Shown: in pieces, positions 17,888 to 27,943 of the stretch
Layout: each line of letters begins with the position of its first letter
How positions within the stretch are numbered: the first letter of the stretch is position 1
From: an uncultured Prevotellaceae bacterium
GTDB taxonomy: Bacteria > Bacteroidota > Bacteroidia > Bacteroidales > Bacteroidaceae
Length of the DNA stretch: 64,000 nt
Direction: 5' to 3'
Assembly: GCA_902801375.1 (NCBI GenBank)
Contig: CADCIB010000002.1
Span: 124,001 to 188,000, forward strand
Made by a program: the position numbers and the translations under genes
Notes under the pieces: model-generated
Databases searched by the model: none
What the model was told of the DNA's origin: nothing
The model's input: the letters and a program-made list of their open reading frames with translations, nothing else

Positions 17888-19414
17888 TCATGCCATTCTT
17901 GCTTCAGCCTTCCGCAGGGCGAGGTCGTAGGCTTTCTCGTATTGGCGGATGAAATGCTTCCAAAGGGCTTTCTTCGAAAGTTTGGCAGCCTGTTGGCGGG
18001 CATTCTTCACCTTGTTTTCATCGAACGAGGCGAAAAGCATCACGGTGTCCTTGATTTCGTCGGCCACTTGCTCGTAGTTGTAGTCGGTGCGGTGGATGAC
18101 GCGCACGCCCTGCTCGATGTTATCGACGCCCTCACCCTGTGCCCACAGGCCGAAGCCTGCCAGGTCGGTGGTGATGCAGGGCACCTTGAAGGCGATGGCC
18201 TCGAGCGGCGTGTAGCCCCAGGGCTCGTAGTAGGATGGATAGATGCAGAGGTCGTTGCCCAAGACCAGGTCGTAGTAGGTCATGTTGAGCATACCGTCGT
18301 TTCCCGTGAGGTAGTGAGGCACGAAGATGACTTTCACCTTTCCCTCGTCGCGATGGGGCATCTCGCATCCAGGCACCATAACAAAGGCCAGGATGTCCTT
18401 TTCAAGTCGTGGGTCACGCCCCAGCCGACTCATTGCCTCCAGGAATACGTCGATGCCCTTGTTGCGGTATTCGAACCGTCCGCTGGTACTGACGATCAGC
18501 ACCTCGTCGCCATAGCTGGTGCCCATCAGGCGATTGGCCACTTCTATCATGCGCCTGCGTGCTGCCCTGCGCTTGCGTGTGAAGGTTGCACTCTGCGGCA
18601 CAAAACTGTCGTCGAAGCCATTCGGAAGCACCACGTCCACGGGTTTGTCGAGCAGTTCCACACACTCGCGGGCTGTGATGTCGCTCACGGTGGTGAAGCA
18701 GTCGGCATTCCAGGCGGTCTGCTTTTCAATGGAGTGCTTGCTCTGCATGTTCAGCTCGCCCGCCATCTGGTCGCCATTGTAGGCGAATAGATAGTCGTAG
18801 AGCGGCTTGTTGTTGCCAGAGATGCTTCGTCCGATGCTTGTGGCGTGGGTGGTGAAAATGGTGCCTATCTGTGGCAATACCTTATTAATATATAATAGGC
18901 CGAGACCAGTCATCCATTCGTTGGCGTGGTAGATGATTCTCTTTTCTCTCCTCTCTTCTCCCTCCTCTATCCACTTATACAGGCTTTCCACCGCGAGTCC
19001 GGCGGCATACGAGAACATCGAGGCCTCGTCGTAGTCGCCATAAGCGTGGAGCGAGTCTACACCATAGTATTCCCACAGGCGGGTGTAGATGTCGTTCTTC
19101 TGGGCGAAATAAGGCTGGAAATCTACCAGAATGGCAATGGGTTGTCCAGGAATGTCCCAGCGTCCGACCTTCACCTGCAAGCCCTCTTCAGCGCAAGAGC
19201 TGCGCCAATCGGCCATCAGTCTGCGGTCCTCGATGAAATAGGGACACGGTTTCTCGCCCCAACAGTCGGGACCGATGAAAAGAATCCTGTCCGGAAAAGT
19301 TTCCTGAAGTGTCTTTGCTCTCGTGGAAAGAACGGTGTAAATACCTCCTACCTTGTTGCAAACTTCCCAACTCGATTCAATGATGTAGTCGGGAACTAAC
19401 ATACCTTTTGTCAT
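17888..19414 (-). CDS. Glycogen synthase, GT3 (eukaryote-like) family
   Basis: 508 aa. The start [26 protein letters not shown] is the donor-binding motif of GT3 glycogen synthases (KVGGI) rather than the GlgA (GT5) type. [24 protein letters not shown] and [21 protein letters not shown] also match. Extends alpha-1,4-glucan from a nucleotide sugar (UDP- or ADP-glucose not decidable here). First gene of the synthase-phosphorylase operon, with a promoter 56 bp upstream. Residues around [11 protein letters not shown] come from a purine-rich low-complexity stretch in the coding strand. Confidence 0.93.
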   Translation of the reverse strand: MTKGMLVPDYIIESSWEVCNKVGGIYTVLSTRAKTLQETFPDRILFIGPDCWGEKPCPYFIEDRRLMADWRSSCAEEGLQVKVGRWDIPGQPIAILVDFQPYFAQKNDIYTRLWEYYGVDSLHAYGDYDEASMFSYAAGLAVESLYKWIEEGEERREKRIIYHANEWMTGLGLLYINKVLPQIGTIFTTHATSIGRSISGNNKPLYDYLFAYNGDQMAGELNMQSKHSIEKQTAWNADCFTTVSDITARECVELLDKPVDVVLPNGFDDSFVPQSATFTRKRRAARRRMIEVANRLMGTSYGDEVLIVSTSGRFEYRNKGIDVFLEAMSRLGRDPRLEKDILAFVMVPGCEMPHRDEGKVKVIFVPHYLTGNDGMLNMTYYDLVLGNDLCIYPSYYEPWGYTPLEAIAFKVPCITTDLAGFGLWAQGEGVDNIEQGVRVIHRTDYNYEQVADEIKDTVMLFASFDENKVKNARQQAAKLSKKALWKHFIRQYEKAYDLALRKAEARMA

Positions 19415-19469
19415 TCTGAAGAATTAATAATGGATTCTTGCCTTAGCTAACGAAACAAGTTTCGAGCTG

Positions 19470-19501
19470 CAAAGGTACGAAGAAACTGGCGACTATGCAA
19501 C
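19470..19501 (-). promoter_or_regulatory. Promoter of the glycogen synthase-phosphorylase operon
   Basis: TACCTTTG on the minus strand (19470-19477) with GTTG (19498-19501) 20 bp upstream. Confidence 0.65.
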
Positions 19502-19619
19502 ATTATTGCATGTTTTTTCGACAAAACGCCTCATTTCTTGACCAATATCATTTCATTTTGTCGGATGGAATGTCGTGATGCTTCATTCCTGTGACCGTCT
19601 CAATAAGCAGCAGCAGGTT

Positions 19620-19640
19620 ATGTTCCTGCGTCAGAAACAT
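19620..19640. promoter_or_regulatory. 21-bp palindromic operator-like site
   Basis: Arms ATGTTcCTG and CAGaAACAT with a 3-bp centre form an almost perfect dyad about 76 bp upstream of the regulator promoter element. The size and symmetry suit a dimeric regulator. Binding protein unknown. Confidence 0.45.
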
Positions 19641-19715
19641 ACACATCCATCTATGCGGAAGTTCCTTTTTTTTGAAAAATATAGCACGAATCTTGTGCGT
19701 TACATTTTTTTTTGC

Positions 19716-19723
19716 TATCTTTG
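19716..19723 (+). promoter_or_regulatory. Promoter -7 element of the sensor-AraC regulator
   Basis: TATCTTTG, 22 bp before the chosen ATG 19746. A TTG (19693-19695) about 20 bp upstream is a partial -33 element. Confidence 0.7.
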
Positions 19724-19745
19724 CACGCATAAAGAATGCAATGTG

Positions 19746-21323
19746 ATGAACAAGATTGTCTGTCTTTTGTTGTTTGTGGCCGCTTTGGCCTCATGCACCC
19801 AGAGTGAGAAGAGCTACAAAATAGGAGTGTCGCAATGTTCTTCCGGACGTTGGCGCGAGAAAGTGAACAGCGAAATGCTTGCCGCGCAACATCTTTATGA
19901 GCATGATGTCAAGGTGAGCATTGCAGAGGCCCATGATGACACGGAAACGCAGCTTCGCCATATCGACAGTTTGGCCAATGCCGGTATCGACCTGCTGGTG
20001 GTCGCACCCAACGAGGCGGCGCCCATCGCTGAGGCCATCGCGCGCGTCAAGCAGAAAGGGATTCCCGTCGTCTTTTTCGACAGAAAAGCCGACACAGAAG
20101 ACTATGCGGCCTTCATTGGAGGCAACAACCGCGAGGCCGGTCAGACCGTGGGCCACTATGCTGTCAGCCTGGCCAAGGACATGCTGGCGCAACGGGGAGC
20201 GCAGAAACCGCTCATACTGGAGATTACCGGCTCTATGGCCACTTCGCCCGCCCAGGAGCGTCACGAGGGGTTCGCCAAAGCCATGCAAGAGCAGTCGGAG
20301 GCCGACTACCGTTTCATCGAGAGCAGTTGGTCGTCGGAGGATGCCTATCAGACGATGAAAAAGCAACTGAAGTCTGGCAGGTTGCCCGATGTCGTGTTCT
20401 GCCACAACGATGCGATGACAACGGGTGTGTACAAAGCCCTGAAAGAGGCGAAACAGGAATCCAAAGTCAAGATCTTGGGTGTAGACGGAATGCACGACGA
20501 GGGTATCGAATACGTGCTCAACGGTTCATTGACGGGCACGTACATCTATCCCACTCATGGAGAAGAGATCGTCAGGCTCGCCCTGAACATCCTGACAGGC
20601 CAGCCCTACCATCGCGACAATCCCTTGAAAGGCGCTATGGTGACACCAGAGAATGCCAAGATGATGTGGCTCAACAGCAGGGAACTGGTGCAGCAGAATG
20701 CGAATCTCATTACTATTCAGGACAAGCTCGAGGCTTATTTCGGATTGTACAGCACGCAGCGAAAAGTGCTGATAGCCAGTTTTGCCGCCATCGTCTTGCT
20801 CATCGTGGCCGTCTTGATGATCTGGCGGGCATTCATGCAGACACGCAAAGTGGTGCGTCAGCGCCAGACCTTGAACGAGGAGGAGACGCTGTTTTTTACC
20901 AATGCCGACAGCCGTAAGTTGCGACAGCCTTTCGTGACTCCGACAGAGGAGTTGCCCCAGCCCCGCTCGCAGGACACCATCTTCGTAGAGAAACTTAACG
21001 CGGCCATCAGGGAGAACCTGTCGAACACAAACCTGAAAATGGAAGAACTGGGGGAGAAGGTTGGGCTGAGCCGCGTGCAACTTTACAGGAAGGTGAAAGC
21101 CATCACTGGTCTCTCGCCCGTGGAACTCTTGCGGCAGATGCGACTGCAACAAGGCTATGTGCTGCTCTCGACCACCAATAAGACCGTTTCCGAGATTGCC
21201 TTCGAGGTGGGATTCAACACGCCGGGCTATTTCTCGAAATGTTTCAAGGAGCAGTATGGCAAGATGCCCACAGACTTGAGGCTACAAGCTGATATACAGA
21301 ACGATTCAACAAATGAGACATAG
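19746..21323 (+). CDS. Membrane-anchored periplasmic sugar sensor fused to AraC DNA-binding domain (probable fructan-locus regulator)
   Basis: 525 aa from ATG 19746. The N-terminus MNKIVCLLLFVAALASC is a signal with a lipobox-like LASC (Cys17). Residues 25-335 are a LacI/ribose-binding-type periplasmic domain (GIDLLVVAPNEAAPI, VVFFDRKADTEDYAAFIGGNN, DVVFCHNDAMTTGVYKAL, ILGVDGMHDEG). A single membrane helix follows at about 343-363 (VLIASFAAIVLLIVAVLMIW), a short linker, and an AraC pair of helix-turn-helices at about 425-515 (VSEIAFEVGFNTPGYFSKCFKEQYG). Known Bacteroides fructan sensors (BT1754 class) use the same kind of sensor but in a hybrid two-component protein; here no histidine kinase or receiver is present. 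Its place just before susC supports control of this locus. Sugar specificity is inferred. Confidence 0.85.
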   Translation: MNKIVCLLLFVAALASCTQSEKSYKIGVSQCSSGRWREKVNSEMLAAQHLYEHDVKVSIAEAHDDTETQLRHIDSLANAGIDLLVVAPNEAAPIAEAIARVKQKGIPVVFFDRKADTEDYAAFIGGNNREAGQTVGHYAVSLAKDMLAQRGAQKPLILEITGSMATSPAQERHEGFAKAMQEQSEADYRFIESSWSSEDAYQTMKKQLKSGRLPDVVFCHNDAMTTGVYKALKEAKQESKVKILGVDGMHDEGIEYVLNGSLTGTYIYPTHGEEIVRLALNILTGQPYHRDNPLKGAMVTPENAKMMWLNSRELVQQNANLITIQDKLEAYFGLYSTQRKVLIASFAAIVLLIVAVLMIWRAFMQTRKVVRQRQTLNEEETLFFTNADSRKLRQPFVTPTEELPQPRSQDTIFVEKLNAAIRENLSNTNLKMEELGEKVGLSRVQLYRKVKAITGLSPVELLRQMRLQQGYVLLSTTNKTVSEIAFEVGFNTPGYFSKCFKEQYGKMPTDLRLQADIQNDSTNET

Positions 21324-21334
21324 TCGTGAACGAT

Positions 21335-21348
21335 TGTTGCATGTAACA
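21335..21348. promoter_or_regulatory. Palindrome upstream of susC
   Basis: TGTTGCATGTAACA is a dyad with central CATG, 53 bp upstream of the likely susC -7 element. Candidate site for the upstream regulator. Confidence 0.4.
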
Positions 21349-21400
21349 TTTTTCCTAAAGGCTGAACGATAAATGACAACTAACCTATTATTATTTATAT

Positions 21401-21408
21401 TAAATTTG
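21401..21408 (+). promoter_or_regulatory. Likely -7 element of susC
   Basis: TAAATTTG fits TAnnTTTG, 45 bp before the SusC start. No -33 TTTG is visible at the right spacing, which suits an activator-dependent promoter. Confidence 0.5.
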
Positions 21409-21453
21409 CACCAGATTTAAATCATCAGAGTACTAATTAAATTGTAAAATCAA

Positions 21454-24400
21454 ATGGAAAGACTGAGGAAATTTCTTCGACTCATGAGTCGGCACAGCCG
21501 TTTCTCATTGAGTGCAATGCTCATCTTTGCGTGTAGTGTAATGTACGCGCAAACGGAGATTACGGGAACTGTCATCGATGAGACCGGCGAGGGTGTCATC
21601 GGAGCAACCGTAAAGGAAAAGGGAACATCGAACGGTACGGTAACCGACTTCGATGGTAACTTCAAACTGCATGTGGCCAACGGTGCCACGCTGGTCATCA
21701 GTTATATCGGCTACGATGCCGTGGAAATGGCAGCCACACCCGGTATGACGGTTCAACTGAAAGAGAATGCCAGCGAACTGGCAGAAGTCGTGGTCGTGGG
21801 TTACCAAACCCAGCGTAAAGCCGACCTGACCGGTTCGGTGTCGGTGGTGAAGACCGACGAGCTGAAAACTTCATCGGACACCGACCCCATGCGTGCCTTG
21901 CAGGGTAAGGTGCCGGGCATGACCATCACCAGCACAGGTTCGCCTGTGGGTGCCGGTACGGTGCGTATTCGTGGTGGCGGCTCGTTCAACTCTTCACAGG
22001 ATCCGCTGTTCATCATCGACGGTGTGCCTACGACAACCAACCTGAACACGCTGAACATGAACGACATCGAGTCGATGCAGGTGTTGAAGGACGCTGCCTC
22101 GGCTTCTATCTACGGTAGCCGCGCTGCTAACGGTGTCATCATCATTACCACCCGTTCGGGTAAGAAGGGTGAAAAGGTGAAGGTGGACTTCTCTGCCAAC
22201 CTCACCGCACAGTTCTACAACAAGCAGACCATGATGGACCTGTCGAACACCGCTGAGTATGCTACAGCTATGGCTCAGGCTGCTATGAACGACGGACTCG
22301 ATCCTGAGCAGTATGCCAACAACTACGGTCTGACACTCAACGCCAGTGCCGGCACACCCATCCAGGCCTACGATCCCGCTTCAGGTCAGATGCGCCAGTT
22401 CACGGTGAACGGCCTCTATGACGGCTACATGAACTCGAAGCGCACCATGCGTTTCAGCGATACTGACTGGCTCGATGAAATCTCGCGCACGGGCTTCTCT
22501 CAGAACTACGACCTCTCCATCTCGGGTGCTACTGACAAGACCACTGCTTTGGTCAGCTTCGGCTATAAGAAAAACAGCGGTATCTTGAAGTATACCGACT
22601 TCGAGAGCTTCTCAGGCCGCATCAACACCAGCTACAAGGTGAACAAGATGGTCACCATTGGTGAGAATGCTACCATCACCTATTCTGATCAGGTAGACTG
22701 CGCTCCTCTGGAGAATGCCCTGAAGATGGCGCCCACGCTTCCTGTCTATGAGGAAGACGGCGTGACCTTCTCAGGTCCTGTGGGTGGTATGAGCGACCGT
22801 CAGAACCCGCTGCGCGAACTCTATCACAACCGCGACAACCGTCTGAAGATGTGGCGTATCTTTGGCAATGCCTACGTCAACATCCAGCCCGTCAAGGGTC
22901 TGACACTCCGCTCAAACTTCGGTCTTGACTACTGGTCGGAGTTCATCCACAGCGTGACCTACACCTGGCACAGCGATGTGGTGAACAATTCGACGCCGTC
23001 GGCCAACTTGGGTAACAAGAACTCCGTGAAGTGGACTTGGTCTAACACGGCCAACTACAACTTCACCATCGGTGCCGACCACAACTTCATCGTGCTGGCC
23101 GGTTTGGAGCTCCACCGCGACGTGGAAGAGCGTTCTTCGGCTTATGCTCAGATGTTCGCTCTTGAGAACTACAACTACATGTGGCCCGATGCCGCTACTG
23201 GCACACAGCGTGCTGGCGGTATCCGCGAGGGTTACAACCTGGTGTCGCTCTTCGGCAAGATCGACTACAACTGGAAAGACCTGCTGCTTGCTTCGTTCAC
23301 CATCCGTCGCGACGGTTCCTCACGCTTCGGTGAGAACAACCGCTACGGTACGTTCCCCGCTGCCACGCTGGGTTATCGTATCTCACAGCACCTCGGACAG
23401 GATTGGATCGACGACATTAAGGTTCGTGCTTCTTGGGGACAGACTGGTAACCAGGCCATCAGCAACTACGCTCGCTACGGCCTGTATGCAGCTACCTACG
23501 GCGGCGGGCGCAACGAGTCGACAGCCTACGACCTTGCTTTGCAGGGCAGCGGTATATTCCCCTCTGGCTTCCGCGCAACACAGTCGCAGAACAACAACCT
23601 GAAGTGGGAGACCACAGAGCAGTGGAACGCCGGTCTCGACTTCACGCTGTTCAGAAACGAAGTTTACGGAACCTTCGATACCTATATTAAAAAGGTGAAG
23701 GACATGCTTATCAATCCTGCCTATCTTGGTTCGATGGGTGAGGGCGGTGCTTCTTGGCTCAACGGTCCTTCGCTGCAGAACTGGGGTATGGAGTTGGCCG
23801 TCGGCTATCGCCACACCACGGCTTATGGCCTGCACTACAACATCAACGGAAACATCGACTTCTTCCGCCAGAAGGTGACCTACCTGCCTGAGACAACAAC
23901 GGGTAGCTACGTGCACACCGCCAAGCAGAACCTGGTGGAGGCCAAGAAGCCTTACGGCTCAATCGTAGGTTATGTGGTGGACGGTCTGTTCCAGAATCGT
24001 GAAGAGGTTCTGGCCAGCGGTCAGGAGAACGCCCGCGTGGGTGGCCTGAAGTACGCCGACCTTGATGGTAACGGTATCATCAACGAGCAAGACCAGACTT
24101 GGATCTTCAATCCCGTGCCCAACTTCTCTTGGGGTTTGAACATCGAACTGAGCTACAAGGACTTCGACCTCTCAATGTTCTGGCAGGGTGTTGCCGGTCA
24201 GGATGTCTACAACGACCAGAAGTTCCAGACCGACTTCTACTCAATCACCGATGCCGGTTCGAACAAGGGTAACCGCATGCTCGACGCTTGGACCACTGCC
24301 AACACCAACAGCACCATTCCCGCTCTGACCACCAACAACGTGGGCAACGAGAACCGCGCCTCTACCTACTTCGTAGAGAACGGATCATATGGCAAGCTCC

Positions 24401-24597
24401 GCCAGTTGCAGATTGGCTACAACCTGCCTCAGAACCTGCTGCAGAAGGTACACATGTCAAGCGCTCGTATTTATATCTCTGGACACAACCTGCTCACCCT
24501 GAAGAGCAGCTCGCTCACCTGTAGCGATCCTGAGAACCCGCGCTGGATGTATCCTAACAGTACCAGCTTCTCGTTCGGTATCCAGACTTCGTTTTAA
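21454..24597 (+). CDS. susC: SusC-like TonB-dependent outer membrane transporter
   Basis: 1047 aa. A signal region ends near MYAQ (residue 32). It is followed by a carboxypeptidase-regulatory-like domain (about 34-110; GTVIDETGEGVIGATV), a TonB-dependent plug (about 118-230; LADLTGSV-like region, VRIRGGGSFNSSQDPLFIIDGVP) and a large beta-barrel ending in an aromatic residue (GIQTSF). Imports oligosaccharides across the outer membrane with its SusD partner using TonB energy. Followed by susD after 30 bp. The downstream GH32 enzyme points to fructan as substrate. Confidence 0.96.
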   Translation: MERLRKFLRLMSRHSRFSLSAMLIFACSVMYAQTEITGTVIDETGEGVIGATVKEKGTSNGTVTDFDGNFKLHVANGATLVISYIGYDAVEMAATPGMTVQLKENASELAEVVVVGYQTQRKADLTGSVSVVKTDELKTSSDTDPMRALQGKVPGMTITSTGSPVGAGTVRIRGGGSFNSSQDPLFIIDGVPTTTNLNTLNMNDIESMQVLKDAASASIYGSRAANGVIIITTRSGKKGEKVKVDFSANLTAQFYNKQTMMDLSNTAEYATAMAQAAMNDGLDPEQYANNYGLTLNASAGTPIQAYDPASGQMRQFTVNGLYDGYMNSKRTMRFSDTDWLDEISRTGFSQNYDLSISGATDKTTALVSFGYKKNSGILKYTDFESFSGRINTSYKVNKMVTIGENATITYSDQVDCAPLENALKMAPTLPVYEEDGVTFSGPVGGMSDRQNPLRELYHNRDNRLKMWRIFGNAYVNIQPVKGLTLRSNFGLDYWSEFIHSVTYTWHSDVVNNSTPSANLGNKNSVKWTWSNTANYNFTIGADHNFIVLAGLELHRDVEERSSAYAQMFALENYNYMWPDAATGTQRAGGIREGYNLVSLFGKIDYNWKDLLLASFTIRRDGSSRFGENNRYGTFPAATLGYRISQHLGQDWIDDIKVRASWGQTGNQAISNYARYGLYAATYGGGRNESTAYDLALQGSGIFPSGFRATQSQNNNLKWETTEQWNAGLDFTLFRNEVYGTFDTYIKKVKDMLINPAYLGSMGEGGASWLNGPSLQNWGMELAVGYRHTTAYGLHYNINGNIDFFRQKVTYLPETTTGSYVHTAKQNLVEAKKPYGSIVGYVVDGLFQNREEVLASGQENARVGGLKYADLDGNGIINEQDQTWIFNPVPNFSWGLNIELSYKDFDLSMFWQGVAGQDVYNDQKFQTDFYSITDAGSNKGNRMLDAWTTANTNSTIPALTTNNVGNENRASTYFVENGSYGKLRQLQIGYNLPQNLLQKVHMSSARIYISGHNLLTLKSSSLTCSDPENPRWMYPNSTSFSFGIQTSF

Positions 24598-24627
24598 TTG
24601 ATAACAGCAAATTGAAAATTGATAATT

Positions 24628-26385
24628 ATGAACACCAAGATATATAAGAAAATAGCCGCCGCAGGTCTCGTATGTTGCGGTATGGCTGCAACCCTCACGA
24701 GTTGCAACGATTTCATCGACGTCGAGCCGCAGGGTGTCATCAGTGAAGACCTTGCCATGAGCCAGCCCGACGAAATGGTGACCTCGGCTTACGCCAAGCT
24801 TGGCGACGACTGGTACACCTATCCGTTCAACCTCTGGCCGTATGGCGACGTCAGCAGCGACGATGCCATGAAGGGCGGTTCGGGAACCACCGACACCAAC
24901 TATCACCCCGTGGAGGTGTGGTCTACGCTGACTGCCTCTACGCCCGACCACATGGACGAGCAGTGGTATCACTTCTACTGCAGCATCTCGCGCTGCAACC
25001 GTGCCCTCGTTTCGCTGGCTGAATATGGAAAAGACAAACTGGGTGAGGAGAAGACCAGAATCCGCGAGGGTGAGGTACGCTTCCTCCGCGCTCACTTCTA
25101 CTTCAAACTCGTACAGATGTGGTATCAGGTGCCTTGGGTGGACGAGGAAGTTTATAAGAACCATACAGAGGAGCAGACTCCCAACAACCAGTTCACTCAC
25201 GAGGAGTTGATGGACAAGATCGTCTCCGACTTCAAGTTTGCCTATGACGTACTGCCCGCTCAGCAGAGCGAAGGTGGACGCGCCAACAAGATTGCCGCTG
25301 CAGCCTATCTGGCAAAGTGCTATCTGACAATGGCTTGGGGCGACGGCTACGAGGCCAACACTGGCGTAAGCCACATCAACAACCAGTATATGCAGGAAGT
25401 GCTGAAGTATACCAACGATGTGAAAAACTCGCAGTATGGCTATCTTGAGGACTTCGGCGACATCTTCCTTCCCGAATATAAGAACTCGAAGGAGAGCGTC
25501 TTTGCTGTGCAGCACTCTGACTATCAGGATGACAATACTCTCTTCGGCCGTGCCAACTGGAGCAACATGCTGAATGGCTGCTGGGGTATGTGGTCTTGCG
25601 GATGGGACTTCCACAAACCCACACAGAACCTGGTGAATGCTTTCAAGACAAAGGACGGACTGCCCATGTTCGACGATTTCAACAAAGAGATTGCCTATCC
25701 TATAAATGGCGTTCCAACGGCTCAGAAGTGGGATCCGCGCCTCTTCCACACAGTGGGTATGCCGACTTTCCCCTACAAGTATGAGGCTGAATATACGATG
25801 ACGAAGGACAATTCGCGTACGCCGAACACCTACGGCTACTACACCTCGCTGAAGGAAGTGCCGCAGCGCTCGAAGGGCGAGACCTACGACAACCCCTGGC
25901 AGGCTTTCGCTATGAACGACTACGTGTTCCGCTACACCGACGTCATGCTGATGCGTGCTGAGGCCCTCGTCGAGACCGGACAGCTGGAGGAAGCCCGCAG
26001 CATCATCAATGACATCCGTCAGCGCGCTAAGAACTCTGTTGCCAAGCACATTGCCTATGCTGCCGACCAGTGTGAGATTAACCTCTATCCTGCTTCCTAT
26101 TTCGAAACGAAGGAAAAGGCTCGTCAGTGCCTGCAGTGGGAGCGCCGCTTGGAAATGGCTATGGAGAACGGACGCTACTTCGACCTTCGCCGCTGGGGCA
26201 TTGCCTCTCAGACGCTGAACACGTTCTTTGAGAAGGAGAAGGATGTAGTCTACGACGGACAGACCTACGCTCAGTACTACAAGGACGCACACTATACGCC
26301 CGCCAAGAACGAGTACTTCCCGCTGCCGTACATCCAGCTCTACTATGTGCCCGGACTCTACACCCAAAACAAAGGATACAACTAA
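24628..26385 (+). CDS. susD: SusD-like surface glycan-binding lipoprotein
   Basis: 585 aa from ATG 24628. Lipoprotein signal ends AATLTSC with the lipidated Cys, then NDFIDVEPQG, the usual SusD opening. The RagB/SusD family is shown by FLRAHFYFKLVQMWYQVPWV, TPR-like helices and the C-terminal QWERRLEMAMENGRYFDLRRWG. It caps SusC and captures oligosaccharides at the surface. Followed by the DUF4960 gene. Confidence 0.96.
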   Translation: MNTKIYKKIAAAGLVCCGMAATLTSCNDFIDVEPQGVISEDLAMSQPDEMVTSAYAKLGDDWYTYPFNLWPYGDVSSDDAMKGGSGTTDTNYHPVEVWSTLTASTPDHMDEQWYHFYCSISRCNRALVSLAEYGKDKLGEEKTRIREGEVRFLRAHFYFKLVQMWYQVPWVDEEVYKNHTEEQTPNNQFTHEELMDKIVSDFKFAYDVLPAQQSEGGRANKIAAAAYLAKCYLTMAWGDGYEANTGVSHINNQYMQEVLKYTNDVKNSQYGYLEDFGDIFLPEYKNSKESVFAVQHSDYQDDNTLFGRANWSNMLNGCWGMWSCGWDFHKPTQNLVNAFKTKDGLPMFDDFNKEIAYPINGVPTAQKWDPRLFHTVGMPTFPYKYEAEYTMTKDNSRTPNTYGYYTSLKEVPQRSKGETYDNPWQAFAMNDYVFRYTDVMLMRAEALVETGQLEEARSIINDIRQRAKNSVAKHIAYAADQCEINLYPASYFETKEKARQCLQWERRLEMAMENGRYFDLRRWGIASQTLNTFFEKEKDVVYDGQTYAQYYKDAHYTPAKNEYFPLPYIQLYYVPGLYTQNKGYN

Positions 26386-26428
26386 ATTGATCATTGAAAT
26401 TGAATATTGATAATTGAAAATTGAAGTT

Positions 26429-27925
26429 ATGAAAAAGATATCATTCATTATGATGGCGATGTTCGCTCTTATCCTGACTGCTTGCCAGGATAAGGACATC
26501 GACCGCGAGGGTATGAAGCTGCCTGCTCCCGATGCATCCCAGATTACTGGTTCGCTCGTTGGCGACAACTACACATGGACTTGGCCTGCCCAGAACGGAC
26601 AGATGCAGGTGACCGTTTATCGCGATGGTACACTCTCTGCCAGCGAGACCGTCAGCGGCAACAGCTGGACACACACCAATGTGCCCACGAATGTACCTTT
26701 CGAATATGTGTTCAAAGTGACCGATGGCTCCAACTTCTCAACAGGTGTCATCAAGAGCTACCTCCGCGAAGGTGCTACCAGCATCACTGGCGTTCAGATG
26801 AGTCAGGTGGACAAGGCCGGCGGCTATGACGCACTTGTAGAATGGAACAAGGCAGCCGACGCTACCAGCATCCAGTTCGTTGCTACCAATGGCAAGCAGA
26901 CCATCAGCGAGACATTGCCAGGTACGGCAACGAGCTATACCATCTCCGACGTGCAGACAGGCGACACTTGGGAAGTGACGCTAACGGCTGTCAACGAAAA
27001 GGGTACAGCTCTTTCCACCCGCTCTTCGCTGCGTATCGGTAAGACCGCCATCGGCTTCCTGAGCGTTTATGCTACACCTGAAGAGCTTGTTGCCGACGGC
27101 GACGACGACGAGGCTTCGGCTTGGCTCTGGCTCCACGAGACCTATCCCACTGCACAGTTCGTGCCCTTCACCAGCATCACTTCTGCTGAGGTGATTGAGC
27201 CGTTCCGCGTACTCTTCTGGTTGCGCGACTTGGAGAACGTGAGCGAGAGCGACGTGTGGAACATCCCCGCTGATGTGGAAGCTGCAACGCCCGTCATCCG
27301 CGAGTGGTACAAGCAGGGTGGAAGCCTGCTGCTTTGGAGCCACGCTACCGTCTATGCAGGACATCTGGGACGTATCAACCTCGACGATATGAAGGGCAAC
27401 GACCATGCCTTCGGCTTCGGCGGTGGTGGTATCAACAACGATGTCTGGAAGATGGCTGTTGAGCTCAATCCCGACCACAAGTTCAAGAAGGACCACTCGT
27501 CGCATCCCATCTACAAGGGCTTGGAGGTGGAGACCACACCTGACACGAAGCTCATCGCCTTCAAGGGACCGGGTTGGACCGAAGACCACAACTGTCTGTA
27601 CTTCAACCTGCCCAGCCTCTGGACCGGCATCGGCAACCAGGAAGAGGCCTGCTATACACAGTGCACTCAGACCTTCGGCATCTATCCGCTCGGCACCTGG
27701 GACAGCCAGATTTGGTGGGTGAGCCAGATGAATGTCTGGGAGGCCCAGCAGGGTAATACCGAGTTCCAGGGCACACTGCTCTGCATCGGTAACGGTGGCT
27801 GCGAGTTCTCTATGAAGAATACCGACGGTACGCCCGACAAGAGCGCTCATCCGAAGAACAATATTTATCAGGATAATGTTCTGACTCTTGCTAAGAACTC
27901 TCTGGAATATCTGAAGACAAGATAA
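26429..27925 (+). CDS. Surface glycan-binding lipoprotein with DUF4960 domain (fructan loci)
   Basis: 498 aa. Lipoprotein signal ends ALILTAC followed by QDKDIDRE, an acidic start typical of exported surface lipoproteins. The N-terminal half has two Ig/FN3-like repeats (about 35-200). The C-terminal half (about 205-498; FWLRDLENVSESDVWNIPADV, GGSLLLWSHATVYAGHLGR) resembles DUF4960, known from levan/inulin utilisation loci of Bacteroides where the protein binds fructan. Position between susD and GH32 matches that layout. Binding specificity is inferred from context and family. Confidence 0.85.
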   Translation: MKKISFIMMAMFALILTACQDKDIDREGMKLPAPDASQITGSLVGDNYTWTWPAQNGQMQVTVYRDGTLSASETVSGNSWTHTNVPTNVPFEYVFKVTDGSNFSTGVIKSYLREGATSITGVQMSQVDKAGGYDALVEWNKAADATSIQFVATNGKQTISETLPGTATSYTISDVQTGDTWEVTLTAVNEKGTALSTRSSLRIGKTAIGFLSVYATPEELVADGDDDEASAWLWLHETYPTAQFVPFTSITSAEVIEPFRVLFWLRDLENVSESDVWNIPADVEAATPVIREWYKQGGSLLLWSHATVYAGHLGRINLDDMKGNDHAFGFGGGGINNDVWKMAVELNPDHKFKKDHSSHPIYKGLEVETTPDTKLIAFKGPGWTEDHNCLYFNLPSLWTGIGNQEEACYTQCTQTFGIYPLGTWDSQIWWVSQMNVWEAQQGNTEFQGTLLCIGNGGCEFSMKNTDGTPDKSAHPKNNIYQDNVLTLAKNSLEYLKTR

Positions 27926-27943
27926 CCATAGAATTGTTAGAAT

